From contig JARWMV010000236.1 of the NCBI GenBank assembly GCA_030998015.1, positions 558,001 to 622,000 on the forward strand: a stretch of 64,000 nucleotides of DNA, read 5' to 3'. The position numbers and the translations under genes were made by a program. This DNA is from Ceratorhiza oryzae-sativae (Eukaryota; Basidiomycota; Agaricomycetes; Cantharellales; Ceratobasidiaceae). Positions 10,964-23,961 of this stretch are shown piece by piece. Below the pieces are notes generated by a model. The model worked only from the letters and a program-made list of their open reading frames with translations, searched no databases and was not told where the DNA came from. Position 1 is the stretch's first letter. Each line of letters opens with the position of its first letter.

Positions 10964-12811
10964 TGCACCAATCTAATGGGAGTGGTGGTGGTTGATGTCG
11001 AATGGTTGAGTGTAAACAGGAGCAAACGCAACGCGCCGATGGTCGGCTTATATGCCCGACTACTACCCCGCCGACACGCCATGCTGAATATAGGTAGCCG
11101 AGATACAATACCTACCTTTTGACTCGAATAAAAATTTCCCACATAGCCTGCCTGCCATCTAATCCTGCCGTCAGACAGAGAATGTCCCACCAACAGTCTG
11201 TCCCACCATTCCTGAGCCCGAAACACTGATGATGAAACACTGACGTTTGCACCTTGACATTAAAAGAAGCTTTCCCCTAGTTAGCTTGACCCCCTTCATA
11301 CACATTTATTGGATTCCTTCATGTGTCACCTGATACCACTCGGTACCCGTTTTCGGGGGGGGGGGAGGACCAGTGGGTCGCCACAATACGAATAAAACAA
11401 ACCGAGCTTTACTACAAGTTTCAAAGAATAGAGCACCGGTTTGGGACCGCTAACATGATTGGGTATGACCTCACTTGTTTTTGAATCAAGTATATCGGGC
11501 ACATCATTATGGTACGAGTACACTGAAAGAGAACGGACAAAACGCAGGAGAAAAATGTGCAAAGACAGACCCCACAGACTCTAAATACTGAGATGTCTCC
11601 ACTTCGTTCAATGATGGAGGGTAAGGTTGCTCGTCCGTTCAGTTGGCTTGAAATTGGCATAAAAGTGTTTACTCTCGAGCTCGGGAATGCGAATTCTCCC
11701 AATTGCAAAAACTGTGAAATAAAAGGGGGATACAGTGTGGCATTTAATCGTCCAGCAATATGTTTTGAGGGACGAACACCTGGCCCCTTTGTCATTGTGG
11801 CACCCACACGACCCGACGAGACTTTACGATTAGGCCTCAGCTTCCACTTTGACAATTGCAGCCCGAGGCTATGAGAGTGCTCTCAGAACGACGTGACGGA
11901 GGTATATTTTTGCCCAATGGTTAGCGATATATAGCACAGAAGTCCTGTGTTGAGGGCTTGTTGCTGAGGTTGGCTACGACTGGTCGACAAATCATTTCAA
12001 ACGCCGATATGACGCTGCGAGTCCCCTTGATTGAATGCTACCGTGGTTGCTCATCCCTTGCCTCAAGGTAGGCCAAGTCGTATACGTCCTAGCTGGGCTG
12101 GCGACACCTTCCCCCTCTCTCCTTTTTGGGCCATTCATAGCACCAACATGGTTTTGCGAATCTACCGAATCGAACTATGCTCGCGTTCCCATCACGTTGT
12201 CCTTGGTAGTTTGAGTAGCTAAGTGCCGAGCTCTCGCACGCATTGTGGAAGATCTGGGCAGGCTCGAATGTCGTAGCTAGATTGGATGGTAGGTTTACTA
12301 ACATGGTATGTTGCGTTTGGCCACCACATAACGGGTTTGCACATTCATGTGGATCACATGTTCACCCCTCGTCTCGCCTTAGGTGGTTGGCTCAACTAGA
12401 CCCACCCGTTCAGCGGATGGCCCTCGCCGCCCAACTCCGTGGTTCATACATTAATTGCAGCGGTCGACGCAAGCATCTGCTCACGGTTATCCCTGTTACT
12501 CGGCGGTTGCTGGCTACGGGCCGAAGGTCTAAGAGACGCAGGTGGCGAGACAAGACCATGGGCTCTAGTCAGGTTTATATTTCATACTCTTGTATGTTGT
12601 ATGCGCTCAAACCCCTAGCATCTGAATTTCATACTGAAAAAGCCATAGAGCAGGCGCCCGCCCAGCCCGGAAATTTCATAATATACAAATTCGCTGCTTC
12701 CAGTCATTTATTCACTATATTCTGACCCGAAGGATCCACATGTGGTAATCTCAAGGAGAGTCGAAATCGATTCCCGGCGCTTATGAGGAGTCACACCCAC
12801 AAACATCCCTT
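10964..12811. other. Gene-poor region
   Basis: About 1.85 kb with only short open frames on both strands, none with a recognisable domain. It contains an 11-base G run near 11347. I see no terminal repeat or transposase motif. Confidence 0.5.
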
Positions 12812-13973
12812 ATGACCAAGCATCGTTCGTCGATGCTTTCTGAAGTTGATCCACCCAGGCCGACCAAATTGCCGACACTTCCTCCCGATTTAGTCAGATG
12901 CATTGCAGAGCAGACAAAAAACGACTGCGCAACACTAGTGTCACTCTGCCTGCTAGACACCCGGTGCTATGACCTAGTACTTCCGTTGTTATACGATGAC
13001 GTCCGGTTGCGCACTCCACATTCTATTGAATGTTTCTGCAACACTGTAACCATATTCAACCAGAGTCTAGGGGCGTATGTCTCTTCCCTACACGTAGATC
13101 CACCAGATCCATCCTCTGAGCATTTGAACCACCTGGCGATGGTTATTCATCCAGTATTGCTGAAGACCCCTAACCTTACCGCCCTGGCCCTACACATCGA
13201 CACACCAAGCACTATTTCCCTCTATTATCACCTACATCTCTACCCTCCTCGGTTCTCTCTCAAAATCTTGTCGTGCTATACAACAACTCCTACGCATCTC
13301 ATAGCATTCCTCACATCTCAACCGTCTATCACTCACCTTACACTTCATGACCCACGGCTCGCTCTCCGCCCATCAGGTATTCGCTCAGTCGTGCCTACAC
13401 ACGTACCCAACCTCGTATCCATCCAAGCGAACCCGCTCACGATTCATGCGTTTGTCCCAGGTCGACCGGTTACGCACGTCGATTCGGGATCAATGGTCCT
13501 CTTCAATGCAACAACGTATTTATTTTGCGAGGCGCTGAGGGGCTCAACCGCACCCGAGGGGGTCCAGGACGTGTCGGTGTGCATACCCAAGACCAAGTTT
13601 TGGACGGGCGCTTCCGATTTCATTACGAGGCTCGGAGGAGTATGTGGCTCGAGTCTGAAAGGGTTAAAGTTGAGGATGCCGGATTTGAGGGTGTGGGCTT
13701 TGGACGTGAGTTTGTTTACGGCATCGCTCATAGGGTGGATCTTACCAAGGCGGTTTCGTATAGGTCGGCAGCTACGCGGTGTTGATCGAGGTCCTAGTTG
13801 CATCCTTGAGCGAGTTCACGCAGTTGCAGACTTTTCAGTTTGATGGCGATGGCGTAGATATTACATCCATAATCGTTGTCGAAGACCTTGGCGGGGTTGG
13901 AAGGTTGGCGTTTTGGACAAGGCAGTGTCCAACTTTGCGTAGTGTCGTTTTGTTCGGAGTGGAGCTATCGTAA
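12812..13973 (+). CDS. F-box-like / leucine-rich hypothetical protein
   Basis: Two exons: 12812-13705, then a GTGAGT...TATAG intron, then 13764-13973. The N-terminus (LPTLPPDLVRCIAEQTKN, then LCLLDTRCYDLVLPLLYDDV) has the pattern of a divergent F-box helix set followed by 'the house that collapses into a beta strand' seen in basidiomycete F-box proteins. The rest shows irregular Leu-rich repeats (LKTPNLTALALHI, QPSITHLTLHD, ECPTL-like CPTLRSVVLFGVEL at the end), as in F-box/RNI proteins that present substrates to SCF ubiquitin ligases. About 370 residues. Such genes are expanded in agaricomycetes, so no specific substrate can be proposed. Confidence 0.7.
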
Positions 13974-14233
13974 TGCATACATGTTGAAGATCCGCTAGGC
14001 CCTTTGGGTATATGCAGCACACACACATGAGATCGGCTTCAACTGTTTTAATTGTATTTTGTTCTGGTTTGCGAAGACCAGCAGAGACCTCGCTTTTAAG
14101 CACGCCCACAGTGCCCCCCGCCCAACAATAAACAAAAACGGCGCAAACAAAAAAAGAGCGAAATCCAAAGCAGTGTACAAGACTACATCCGAAACCAAAG
14201 AAAGAGATCGACTCGGATCAAATAATGCCTAGC

Positions 14234-16528
14234 TTACGACGACTTGGCAGGAGTGGGTTCTCTCAGTTTTGGATGCAGCAATTGTTCATGCAGAGCCTTG
14301 CCGGCGACCACCATCGGGAAAACATGCTCCTTGTCCGTGACGACGCATTCCATGAGCACGGGTCTGCTTCCGTCGTGCTCGAGGAATTCTTTCATCTTGG
14401 CTGGCAATTCGTCGGTGGATGTGCATCGGATCGCATGGACGCCCATGGCTTGAGCAAGTTTGACAAAGTCTGGGTTCTTCATTTTGGTGTGCGAGTGTCG
14501 GTTGTCGTAGAACAGATCTACGACGGAGAGATCAGATTGTATGACACGAGGCAGACGGGACTAGGGCCTACCTTGCCATTGCTCGACCATACCCTGGTAC
14601 TCGTTGTTCAGGACCAAGACTTTGACGCCAATATCGTGCGCCGAGGCAGTGGCAAGTTCCATCGCGGTCATGCTGAACGACGCATCGCCGTCGATATCCA
14701 CGACCGTCTTGTTTGGTGCAGCTACCTTGGCGCCGATCGCAGACGGGAGACCATAGCCCATAGTCTAGATCTCTCGGTTAGTTCACGCATATATTGAAAT
14801 ATAGGAAATGACCCACCCCGAGACCACCAGATGTAACCATTGAACGGGGCGTCCTCCACCTAAAGTGCTGAGCAGCCCACATCTGATGTTGGCCAACACC
14901 AGTCGAGATGATAACCTCGTCCTTTCGGTCCTTGGTCTGTCGATCGAGCTCCTCGATGACCTCTTGTGGCTTCATCTTTTCCTGCCCAGGGATACTCTTC
15001 TCGTACGTGAATGGATACTTGGCTTTCCATTCGCGGATATCGCGGAACCATTGTTCACGGGGAGAGGATCGGATGAGTGGGACGAGCGAACCGAGGTTGC
15101 GCGTGACGTCGCCAAGGATCGGAATGCTAGCGTCGACGACCTTGTTCATGTTCTTTGGCAGGATCTCGAAATGGATGATGCCGCCGCGTTTTTCCGCCGC
15201 GGCTGCGCGGGCCGCTGGTGCGAATGCTGGGTCAAATGAAAAACGAATCCATGAGTGGTTGCCCTCGACCAACGAGTTAAATATGCTTACTGTCGACTTT
15301 GCCTGTTACACGATCGTCGAAGCGCGCACCGAGAGCGATGATCACGTCGGCCTGTTGCATGGCCAGGTTGGCATAGGCGGATCCGTGCATACCGAGCATA
15401 TGCAGACTTCGGTCGTCCAGCTCATCGAATGCGCCGAGGCCTTGCAGAGTTGTCGTGACGGGGATGTTGCCCTCGGATGCCAGGCGCGCGAGCAATTCAG
15501 GGCCATGAGGCGAGTTGAGGATCCCATTGCCGGCGTAGATGATCGGTCGCTGAGCTTGGTTGATGAGCGCGGCGGCCTGTTCGATCACTTCGATGTCGAC
15601 ATCGTCGTGAGCCGGGCTGAGTGGGTTCTCGGGAAGACCGAGGTTGACGCCTGGGGTAGTTGCCCTAAACGGCAAGGGCTGGCGAAGGATGCTGGCCGTG
15701 ACATCCTTGGGCAGATCGACGAGCACGGGGCCAGGTCGGCCAGAGGTGGCGATCTTAAAGGCCTCGTTGATGCGTCGAGGCAGCTCGGCGATGTCCTTGA
15801 CCATCACGTTCCATTTGGTGCAGGATCGGGAGATACCGACGACATCTGCCTCTTGGAAGGCATCAGAGCCAATGGCAGAGGTTGCGACCTGGCCGCAGAA
15901 GACGACGAGGGGGACGCCATCGCTGAGAGCGTCCTGCATCGGGGTGACGACATTGGTCGCACCGGGGCCGGATGTGACGAGGACGACACCAGGCTTGCCG
16001 GAAACACGCGCGTAGCCTTCAGCCATGTGGCCTGCGCCTTGCTCGTGTCTGGGCAAGACGAAATCAAAGTGCTTCGAGTTGTAGATCGCATCGAATACGG
16101 GCAAGATGGCTCCGCCAGGGTAGCCAAAGATGTGCTTGACGTTGTGTCTAAGCATCATCTCGTGGAAGATCTGGCCGCCAGACATGCCCATCAACGAGTG
16201 GTCGAGCGTCGGCCTGGGTGCGCTGAACGGCTGGGGACTGTTCTGCGGGACCTGCTGGAACCCCGGCGCCGGTGTCGGACGGCTGTGGAGCGGCGTTAGC
16301 GATGGCAAATTTTGCGATTCGTGGTGCTCACACGCTGGGTGCGGTCGCGGCCTTGCCCGGCGCTGAACGACTGATGTTTCGTGCGTGCTCGCGGACGCGG
16401 GACTTGGCGTCGAGCTGGCACGACGCCCGCTCGGCGCGGTCGGCGACGGTGGAGCGTTGGCGGGTCCATTGGACGAGGCCCTTTGGAGGAGTGAGAGTGG
16501 TGCGCACGCGGGCTGGTGCAAAGGCCAT
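14234..16528 (-). CDS. ILV2: Acetolactate synthase catalytic subunit, mitochondrial
   Basis: TPP/FAD enzyme for the first common step of valine and isoleucine synthesis. The start at 16528 gives an Arg/Ser/Ala-rich mitochondrial presequence (MAFAPARVRTTLTPPKG). An intron leads to the catalytic core. Seen in order: HIFGYPGGAILPVFDAIY, the TPP-activating Glu in LPRHEQGAGHMAEGYARV, GPGATNVVTPMQDA, GARFDDRVTGK, the TPP/Mg motif GDASFSM to NNEYQG, and VEQWQ with the Trp that lines the herbicide channel. The C-terminus is REPTPAKSS. Introns lie near 16278-16329, 15236-15290, 14765-14815 and 14510-14572. In GQVATSAIGSDAFQEADV, Ala occupies the position that is Pro in yeast and plant enzymes. It is divergent from HOP1. 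Confidence 0.95.
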
Positions 16529-17122
16529 CGCAGACAGAGACAGGAGAGGGAAATGCGTCTGACTCGAGCACGACCGGGTTTATATATGCTCTCGCACAAA
16601 TTATGATGAGTCGATTTCCCAAATCCGAAAACCCGACGCACGCCCCACACCGGCGCTAGATCCTTCTCCCTCCACCCCCGCGGTTGATCCCTAGCCTCGC
16701 CAACGCACCAGCCTGCCCGGTGTCTGGAACGCCAGCTGAAACATCTTGAAAATAATTTTTGAAAATAATTTTTGGGCGATCCATTGCCGTTTGCCCCCGG
16801 CGCACCAAGATGGTCCTCTCTTGCCAGCGCGGGAAATCCATGGCGAGAACCAAGGGTCGAAGAGGCCACGTCTCACGCCCATGACCTCGCGTCGATGGGA
16901 AACACACACGCCGTTGCATTGTGTTCGGTTGCCGAGCCCAGTGCGATCGCCCGGGAGGATTGCATCGACGCAACCAGCTGCGGCGGGCAGCCAATAGGTG
17001 GCTGTGCACTCGGGTGGCGGGCACGTGACTTGCGCGCCGTATTTAATTCATCCCGCCAGCCATCCACCCATATCCGTCTGACCACCACGGCCACTCTTGC
17101 CCTCTTTTGAACCTAGATTGCC
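16529..17122. other. Divergent ILV2/HOP1 intergenic region
   Basis: GC-rich 594-bp gap between start codons. It contains a direct repeat tgaaaataatttt at about 16748-16773. No TATA box or Gcn4-type TGACTC is obvious beside ILV2, though 'gagtca/gactc' bases occur at about 16560 (tgactcgagc). It presumably carries both promoters. Confidence 0.4.
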
Positions 17123-20100
17123 ATGTTAAAACTTGCGCACAAGACTAAGGCCGTCTCTGACCAGGACCAGGTTCATTTGATTCCACGACGCTGAGCGCAC
17201 CACACGCCTGACAGTCGCACCAGGAGATCGTGTGCGCAGCCACAAGTCTAGAAGTCGTAAGGTCGCTTTTTAATATTGCTTTGGGTAACATACTATATAT
17301 ACGGTACGCACTGCGACGCGCAGCCTTTTGGCAGTTGGTTGACCCACCTTTTCAGTGGCCTCTTGAGTGAGGATGGTCTGGAGACTAGTATGTCACGCAT
17401 ACATTGCTTCCTCGAGCTTATTAACTTGACAATATTTCATCTCTAGCCTACCTCAATAGCTCAAAGAGAACCGCCATGGGGGGTTCACAGAGCAGCTCAA
17501 GTGGGCTTACAGTCAAGGTCATCAAACGCGGGTTCTCGAACGAGGCCGACCTTCTCCTCGATTATTTGGTTTGTTTGTTTTCATCGAATCATATATACAG
17601 TCTCATGAATCGTATCCAGGAAAAGGGCATATTCGACGCTCTCGGAAAGCAGTATCTCAAAAGCTTCGTGTTTGCTATTTATCTCGTGCATTCATATCCT
17701 ATTCTCGCCTCATTCCGCACTCACCGCTATATGACAGGACAAGGAAGATCCAAACAAGTGCGTAGAATTGTTGAATCTCTTGCAAGGAATTCACACAACT
17801 CTTCTAGCCTGGTCGAATCATACACTTTCAATGTTTCTGTGCGCGCATACACTCATGCTCCGACAGATTCCCCCATGCTGACTCGGACTTCTAGTATCAC
17901 CAAGTGGGATCAACCAATATCCGAGCACCAGCACTGAGTATCGAGACAAGCATGTCTCAACTCCAATTATCAAGCCAAGATCATTTGGCGACAGCCGCTC
18001 AAAATGGACGTCCTCCGACTCTGGGCCAAGTAAAAGGAGCATTCAGGTGTGTGGCTCATGTCCCTCACTCGCCTCGCTCAAATAAGCTACTCCCTCTAGG
18101 CTATGTTACGACATTTAATGAAGCAGACTGAAACTCTTGATGAACTCCCCGGCAAGTTGTTTTGGGTCTTCTGAGTTTGTTTCAATGAATAACACATGCT
18201 ACACAACAGATTCTCGTTTCGCGACGTTCAAGATCTACTATTATGACGAGACTCCTCAAGATTACGAACCTCCTGGTTTTGTTGCTGGGGATGCCGAGAA
18301 GGATGGTTTCTTTTTTGCTACACACAATGTGGATGAAGCGCCTAAGCGCCTACCGCTTGGTACACCATCCATCTGTATTGCAGCTCATTCGGCTGACCTT
18401 TGTGTCTCAAGGTCGAGTTGACACAGGGGCTCACGCGTAAGCGCCATTCTCGCCGGCTCGTTAGACGCGTTTGCCCATCTCGTATTACAGCGTCCGTGTT
18501 GAAGTAGCTTCCATCTCCTCTGCTCTTCCGTCCGCGGAAGATCATACCGGGACATTCATGGGTCATTCTAGTGTTCCAATTTTTAATGATCCCAGCGAAA
18601 AACGACGATCTGGTATTGACATCCAGCGCGCTGATGCTCTGAACCGCCAGGTCATTTGGGACGCCAATTCTCCCGGGAATGAGCTCGACCAAGCCGACCC
18701 CGACCCCAACTCCAAGGCTCGATCTGAGTTTCCGCTTGGAGTGAGGAGAGGAGACGAAATTATTCCTATACGGCGGAAGCCAAAGGAGAACGTGGTTCGG
18801 CATCAAGCTGGAAGACATCATGTACCTGCCCTGGGCAGTCAGGTATGTCTTTCCTCTTGTAATATGATTTATCGTACTCGTTTTCTGAGAATCATTTATA
18901 GAGTTCCTCAAACGCGGCTTCGATGGAAGAGCCCACACAACTTCTCGAGACCCAACCAACGGTTGTTATAACTCAGACTCAAACCGAGACGCAAATGGAA
19001 ATAGACTCCGACCAACGCCAACAGGACATGAGTATGAACGGAGATCCACACCCGAGAGGCAAGTCCATGCATACGATAAATTATCCATATTCTCATGTGG
19101 TTGGGCTTAGACTCGATAATGTCGACACCCACTCCAACTGTGGTCAGGGATGTTCCAGAAGGCAGGCGCATACATCCTGCTATCGATCCCTCTGTGCTTC
19201 GCTGGAGAAAGGTTGACTGTGATTGTAAAATTGAAGTGAGATTATTATTGTTATCTGGCAACTCTTGTTTACTAAACGATGCAGGATGAGAGTTGTGAGA
19301 CTTTTATTTGTCAAGGTTCCTGTCAACGTCGCTTGCACGTATGGTACGTGGCTACTGATTGGTTTGTTATGATCAGGCTCTAGATCCTGGTTGGATTGCA
19401 TAGGTGTATGGGGTACGTGCATTAGACTCCCCTACACTCGCCCTCCGGCTTATATTTTTGTCAGGTTTGAAACGCCCGAAGAGGCGGCACACTCTCGATT
19501 CTCGACATGTGAAGACTGTATTCTTCGCGGTGACATGGTTTATGATCTCCTATCAGAGACCGAAAAACATCGCATTCGCGTCGAATCGAACGGTTTGGCG
19601 ATCTATCGGTTCGTGTTTATGCTTTAGCTAAGAGAAGCTTTTGATGCTATCAGTTGGGCAGCCGGACACTCAAGTTGGTGTACAAGAATGGATTGCCCGC
19701 GAATCCCCACCAGTTACAAAAGCTCATCGGTATGTCGTTGACTAAAATTGTCGGAAACCGCGCAACAAGAGACACCGCACAGGTTGTACTCGCTTGAACG
19801 CAGTCAAGAACCTGAAGAGAATGGAGGATGAAGGTACACTGATCTGTGTCCGCAGTCGTTGCTTATATTGATTCACCAGTTGTTTAGGGTTCATCGAATC
19901 GAGGGTCGTCCAGCTTGATGCACTTGGGCTAGTCGCTTCCAATGTTCTGGCCAAGAACGCCAGGAATACCAAAAAGGGGAGTAAGAGCGCTCAAGCTAAA
20001 CCTCAGCTAGTATTGGTCAAGTCGTCCGCTGTAACAGAGAGCATAAAGCGGTACTTTGAGCCTCGGCACGAGTTGGTTCGAGAGCTTATCAAGAAATATA

Positions 20101-20601
20101 GGGTGAAATACTTGCCGGGCGTAAGCGTTCCTCGTTGGACTAATGCACAACCGACTGACGTTAACCAAAAAAGGACAAGGTTATACCGTTGCTGGCAGCG
20201 CCCGCTGGGAACGTTTTGGTAGGTTTCGTCTATCGGTGAATCGAACGTAACAGCACTAACTTGACTTAACAGGTGCCATCATCAAGGTATGAGCTTTTAT
20301 CGTGTCCTGTTCGTTGTGTGCTAATCATCTTCATAGTGCCAATGTTGCGAGTCAAGAGACCACCTTTTCAACGGTTCGAGCCACGTCCCCGCCTGTCGAC
20401 TCCCAGACCCAACCGGAAACCCAGACATTTGTTGAGCCAGACACTCATCCACCGGCTACGCCCGTTCTTGCACAGACGATCACGACGCTTCCTTCTGCGC
20501 CCTCGAAGCGCCGAACCTCCGCCAGGCTCGAACAAAACCGTGCCAAGAGGATGAAGATTTCGCTCGCTCAGCATGGTGTAGACCTCGAGACTTACGAGTA
20601 A
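17123..20601 (+). CDS. HOP1: Meiotic HORMA-domain protein Hop1
   Basis: Chromosome-axis protein that promotes double-strand breaks and inter-homologue recombination. The 5' exons are small. From ATG 17123 I read MLKLAHKTKAVSDQDQ, then an exon ending GNILYIR near 17309, then GLLSEDGLET, then YLNSSKRTAMGGSQ. The HORMA core includes VKVIKRGFSNEADLLLDYLE, KGIFDALGKQYLK, DKEDPNK, VESYTFNV, MKQTETLDELPGK and RFATFKIYYYDETPQDYEP. After a linker comes a Cys/His finger (DCDCKIE, CETFICQGSCQRRLHVWCMG, then CEDC near 19515), typical of a PHD-like finger. A helical segment (RLNAVKNLKRMEDEG, FIESRVVQLDALGLV) could be a winged helix. The C-terminus KRRTSARLEQNRAKRMK resembles a closure motif. Several internal splice sites remain uncertain. 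Confidence 0.87.
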
Positions 20602-20873
20602 ACCACGGCCCTTTCGCTAGATACCCTCCCATGCGTTCGTTCATTTCAAGGCTATTTATAAGCTTCGGTTTAGAATCACTGTCCGCTCGTTCGAGGTCCC
20701 TCCCGTCCGCCGTCTGTATTCGATTTCGGATGTTATTGATCAAAAACTATGTATATTATTAGATGATCCGTTGCGGTCAAACAGTGGATTAAATGTAACA
20801 CGATCCCAAAAACACCAAAAGCGATATGTACAAGTTCCGAAAGTTATGCTGCTTAAAACTATATCGGCTTGTA

Positions 20874-22731
20874 TCAGCAGTTGCTCGTGCTAGTCACATC
20901 GAGCGAGCTCACCCTAATCTGGTATGTCCCGCTAGCTTTTGTTAGATATCGAACCCACTTGACGCTCTGGTAGTTGCTCTTCTCCAAGACCTTCAAAAAG
21001 CGAACAAGCAACCCTGACGCAGTGAACATCAGGACCTGGAAGTCCACATCTATCGGAGGACGAGCCCAGGCTTGTCGAGTGGTTGTGGCGGTCAACTCAG
21101 CCATGGCGGTAAATGTGAGTTCGCTTCCGCCTTGGAGTCGTGGGATTCTAGCAACATCCCAGGTCACGCTGTGTCCTTGTTTGAGATTGACCAAAACTCA
21201 CTTCCATACGACTACGTTCTCTGCTGGCACATATTTAGCCTTGCCTTGAGGCACTTTGGTATCAACAGAGGTCGTGTTGAGAGGCGTAGGGATTCGCAAG
21301 ACAACGTTTGTGGCGCTTAGCTTAGGGCTGAAGCTGGCTTTGACAGCCACGGTATATTCCACCCTCGATGTACCGTGTTCTACGACGATCGGGTGAACCT
21401 TTAGTGGGAGGTTGATATTCGTGGTCGATCGGTATCTAAAAGCAATTAGTACTCTGTCATGAGAAACACTATGATAGGCCCAGCCTACTTCATCAACTCA
21501 AACTCGCCATCCGGCGGCACAAAGCTGATTGTGCGATCAGAATCGAATTTCCCAAGACGAACACACTGGTGAAATTGGCAGTCGTCGAGTTCCACGGCGT
21601 TGTCGCTGAGTCCTCGCTCGCTAGGATATGTGAGCCCGGCGTGGTTGGTTCAACGGGGAATACGTATACCTTTGGTCAAGTACAAGCTTATCGTTCAGTC
21701 CAAACTTACATTCGGGTGTCCCGGAGAGATATGCGCGCATCAAAACCTGCCCGTCTACATCCGCACGCAGCACGGCACCTAGGAGACGAGGTCAATTAAG
21801 ATGTCCAATAATTCCAACCGCACCCACCCTTTGCACTCATCAGCAAATTCACGCTCTCGATAATGTCAACAAACGCCTCGTTCTTCTTATACTTCACATC
21901 GCTCCTCCTCCAGCTCGTAGCGCCAGTAGCTTGGATCGTGATCTTTTGCGACTCTTCACGCTACCCGGAAAGTCAATCCAGGCGTTGATCACAACCTGAC
22001 GCGCGACTCACCACGGCCAGTTCCGACTTGACACCCTCGGTCGTAATGTACATCTTCAATGTGTCGATCTCGCTGTTCTGGGGGTAACCAAAATCGAGGA
22101 TCTCTGGGCGCGCGCGAATAGAGAACGAATCAAGCTACCTGGTCGTAAGATATCTAAGCTCTACACACCGTCGATAAGCTCGTATATAAGCACAAAGTTG
22201 TTCTTGACAGACTCCTCGTCTACTTTTCCGAAATAGGATTTTGCTATGTTGATGAACCTGTAGCAAAACTCAAAAACGAGAGCTGCGTTCGCATTGCACC
22301 TTGGTTCGCGTTTGTCGTAGTTCACGAAGAGGTCAGGATAGTTTGAGGCTTACTTGGTGACAGCCAAGACGTAAACATTATTTGTTCGGACATGGAAGAA
22401 ACTCGTAGAGCCAAGTGTCACAATAGGTGATCGAACGTCGCTGTTTGATACGACTTGGATTCGGAAAACGTCCGCCACAGATCGTCTACAACATACGTCA
22501 GAGAGCCGCATGATATATCCTTGTCATTCTCTCACTTTAGGTCTGGCCTGAACAGTCGAGATATGAGAACCTAAGTTCAGAACGCGCCTTTTCAGGAGAT
22601 TGTCAAACGGCGACTCTCAACTCGAATAACTGACCTCTCCTTTTTGGTTGAATATGAAGAACGCCTATCATTTAACAATATGTCAGGTTTATGCTCATAA
22701 TATCCACAGAGTTTTAACGTGCCGAAATCAT
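20874..22731 (-). CDS. APM4: AP-2 complex mu subunit (clathrin adaptor medium chain)
   Basis: Cargo-binding subunit of the plasma-membrane clathrin adaptor. The N-terminal longin-like domain reads [39 protein letters not shown] and [20 protein letters not shown]. The mu-homology domain follows: [75 protein letters not shown] and the end [20 protein letters not shown]. The ending is typical of AP-2 rather than AP-1 or AP-3. Homology demands the start MIS-AFFIFNQ. That requires a 9-nt first exon (22723-22731) and an intron 22665-22722 with a GC donor (TCG|GCACGT). The last few residues after QIR may be altered by an unrecognised final intron. Confidence 0.9.
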
Positions 22732-23961
22732 GGCTGGTGCCAGCTGCTCGTGGTCGGTCTGAGAGAAAGGAATCGAAGAGTCTCACGTGCCCCGATTGGT
22801 CATACTCGACCCGGTCGCTCTGCGTCGGACGCTCTGGTGCACGCGAGCCCAGCGTCGGCTCCCTCTACACACTCGTGCAAAATGCATTAAAAAATGCAAT
22901 TGGCTCGATTTGTTTTGTTCTGTACATTCGCGTCCTGTGATCACTGCTCCGGGCCTTACAGCCGGGGCCGATTTTCTCTCTGCATCCTGCATTTTCTAAA
23001 TAATTTACTGCCTTTACGCGCCTCACGCGCCGCCCGTCATCCCGATTCGCAGCCTCACGTCCCGCTTTTTCCTACTCGTAACTGTTTATCGTTCTACACT
23101 CTGGCTTTCTTTACGTGCTTTGACTTTGTTCATGCAACATGTTTCTATTTCTATACATAGAACGAATGTAACCAAAAATAAAAATAAAATCGCGTCCTGT
23201 GACGGATCGACGAACTGTTTAGGACAGAATTGACATCTTCACAGTCGATTTTTGGTTCAGGGGACGCGACTATGAAGAGATTGCTCAATGGCTTCTACTG
23301 CGCGTTGACTATACGTAGTTTGATCAAAAGCGATTGAGTACCAAATCCCAAAATACGTGACTGATGTTACAGCATACATCCCGTTTCTATCAGGCGAAAT
23401 TAAGGCATGGCAAATCGCCGGTTTTGTTTGCACAGGACCGTGTCTTAACGTTGCACCTTGTCATTCCCTGTGGTCCAAATAGCGGGCATGTAGTTCGATA
23501 TGTAATATTGACCATAACTTCTCGCCGGCAGTTCACAAACCGGCTAGTTGGTGGATGACAGTAAGAGACGCGCCTCTCCACGCTTCTATAACAATGAGCG
23601 CTCGGTTATCGTATGATTGGCGGGACCTACCTAAAACTCCAGTCCCCCTTGATGTGGATAAGCCATTCCGCGGCCCGTGGTGCGACGTCGCAGTGTTAGG
23701 ATTTCAATCCTCAGGATTTGTCAGTGCAGAAAGGTATTGGTATGCATTCGAGCCTTGACGGGCGCTTGCGGATTGACTGCATGAATGGATTTTCTGTCGG
23801 GATACTCGGGGAGAGACTGATCTCTTCGGTCCCTGGCGTGCCTGAGGTTCAGGAGCTGTTCTAGCAGAGCCCCACGGGTTTTGGACCTCCGTTTTTCTTT
23901 ATCTTGCACCACACGACTTCGACGCCTCTGTCTGCCGCTTTCTACCTCCAAGGTTGATCCA
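22732..23961. other. Intergenic region upstream of AP-2 mu and the glycosyltransferase
   Basis: About 1.2 kb between divergent genes. Short open frames such as the one starting at 23594 resemble nothing known and could be 5' UTR. The 11-mer gcgtcctgtga occurs twice (near 22930 and 23192). No RNA gene was recognised. Confidence 0.4.

Noticed and set aside
11341..11370. Poly-G run near 11347 as a possible telomere-like or quadruplex element
   Set aside because: A single G run, with no repeated units and no further G tracts at suitable spacing.
12740..12790. Sequence gtcgaaatcgattcccggcgc resembling a tRNA T-arm
   Set aside because: No matching acceptor stem, anticodon arm or A box could be found upstream.
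14908..16299. 463-codon plus-strand frame opposite ILV2
   Set aside because: It lies entirely antisense to the well-supported ILV2 exons and has no family resemblance; it reflects GC-rich codon bias.
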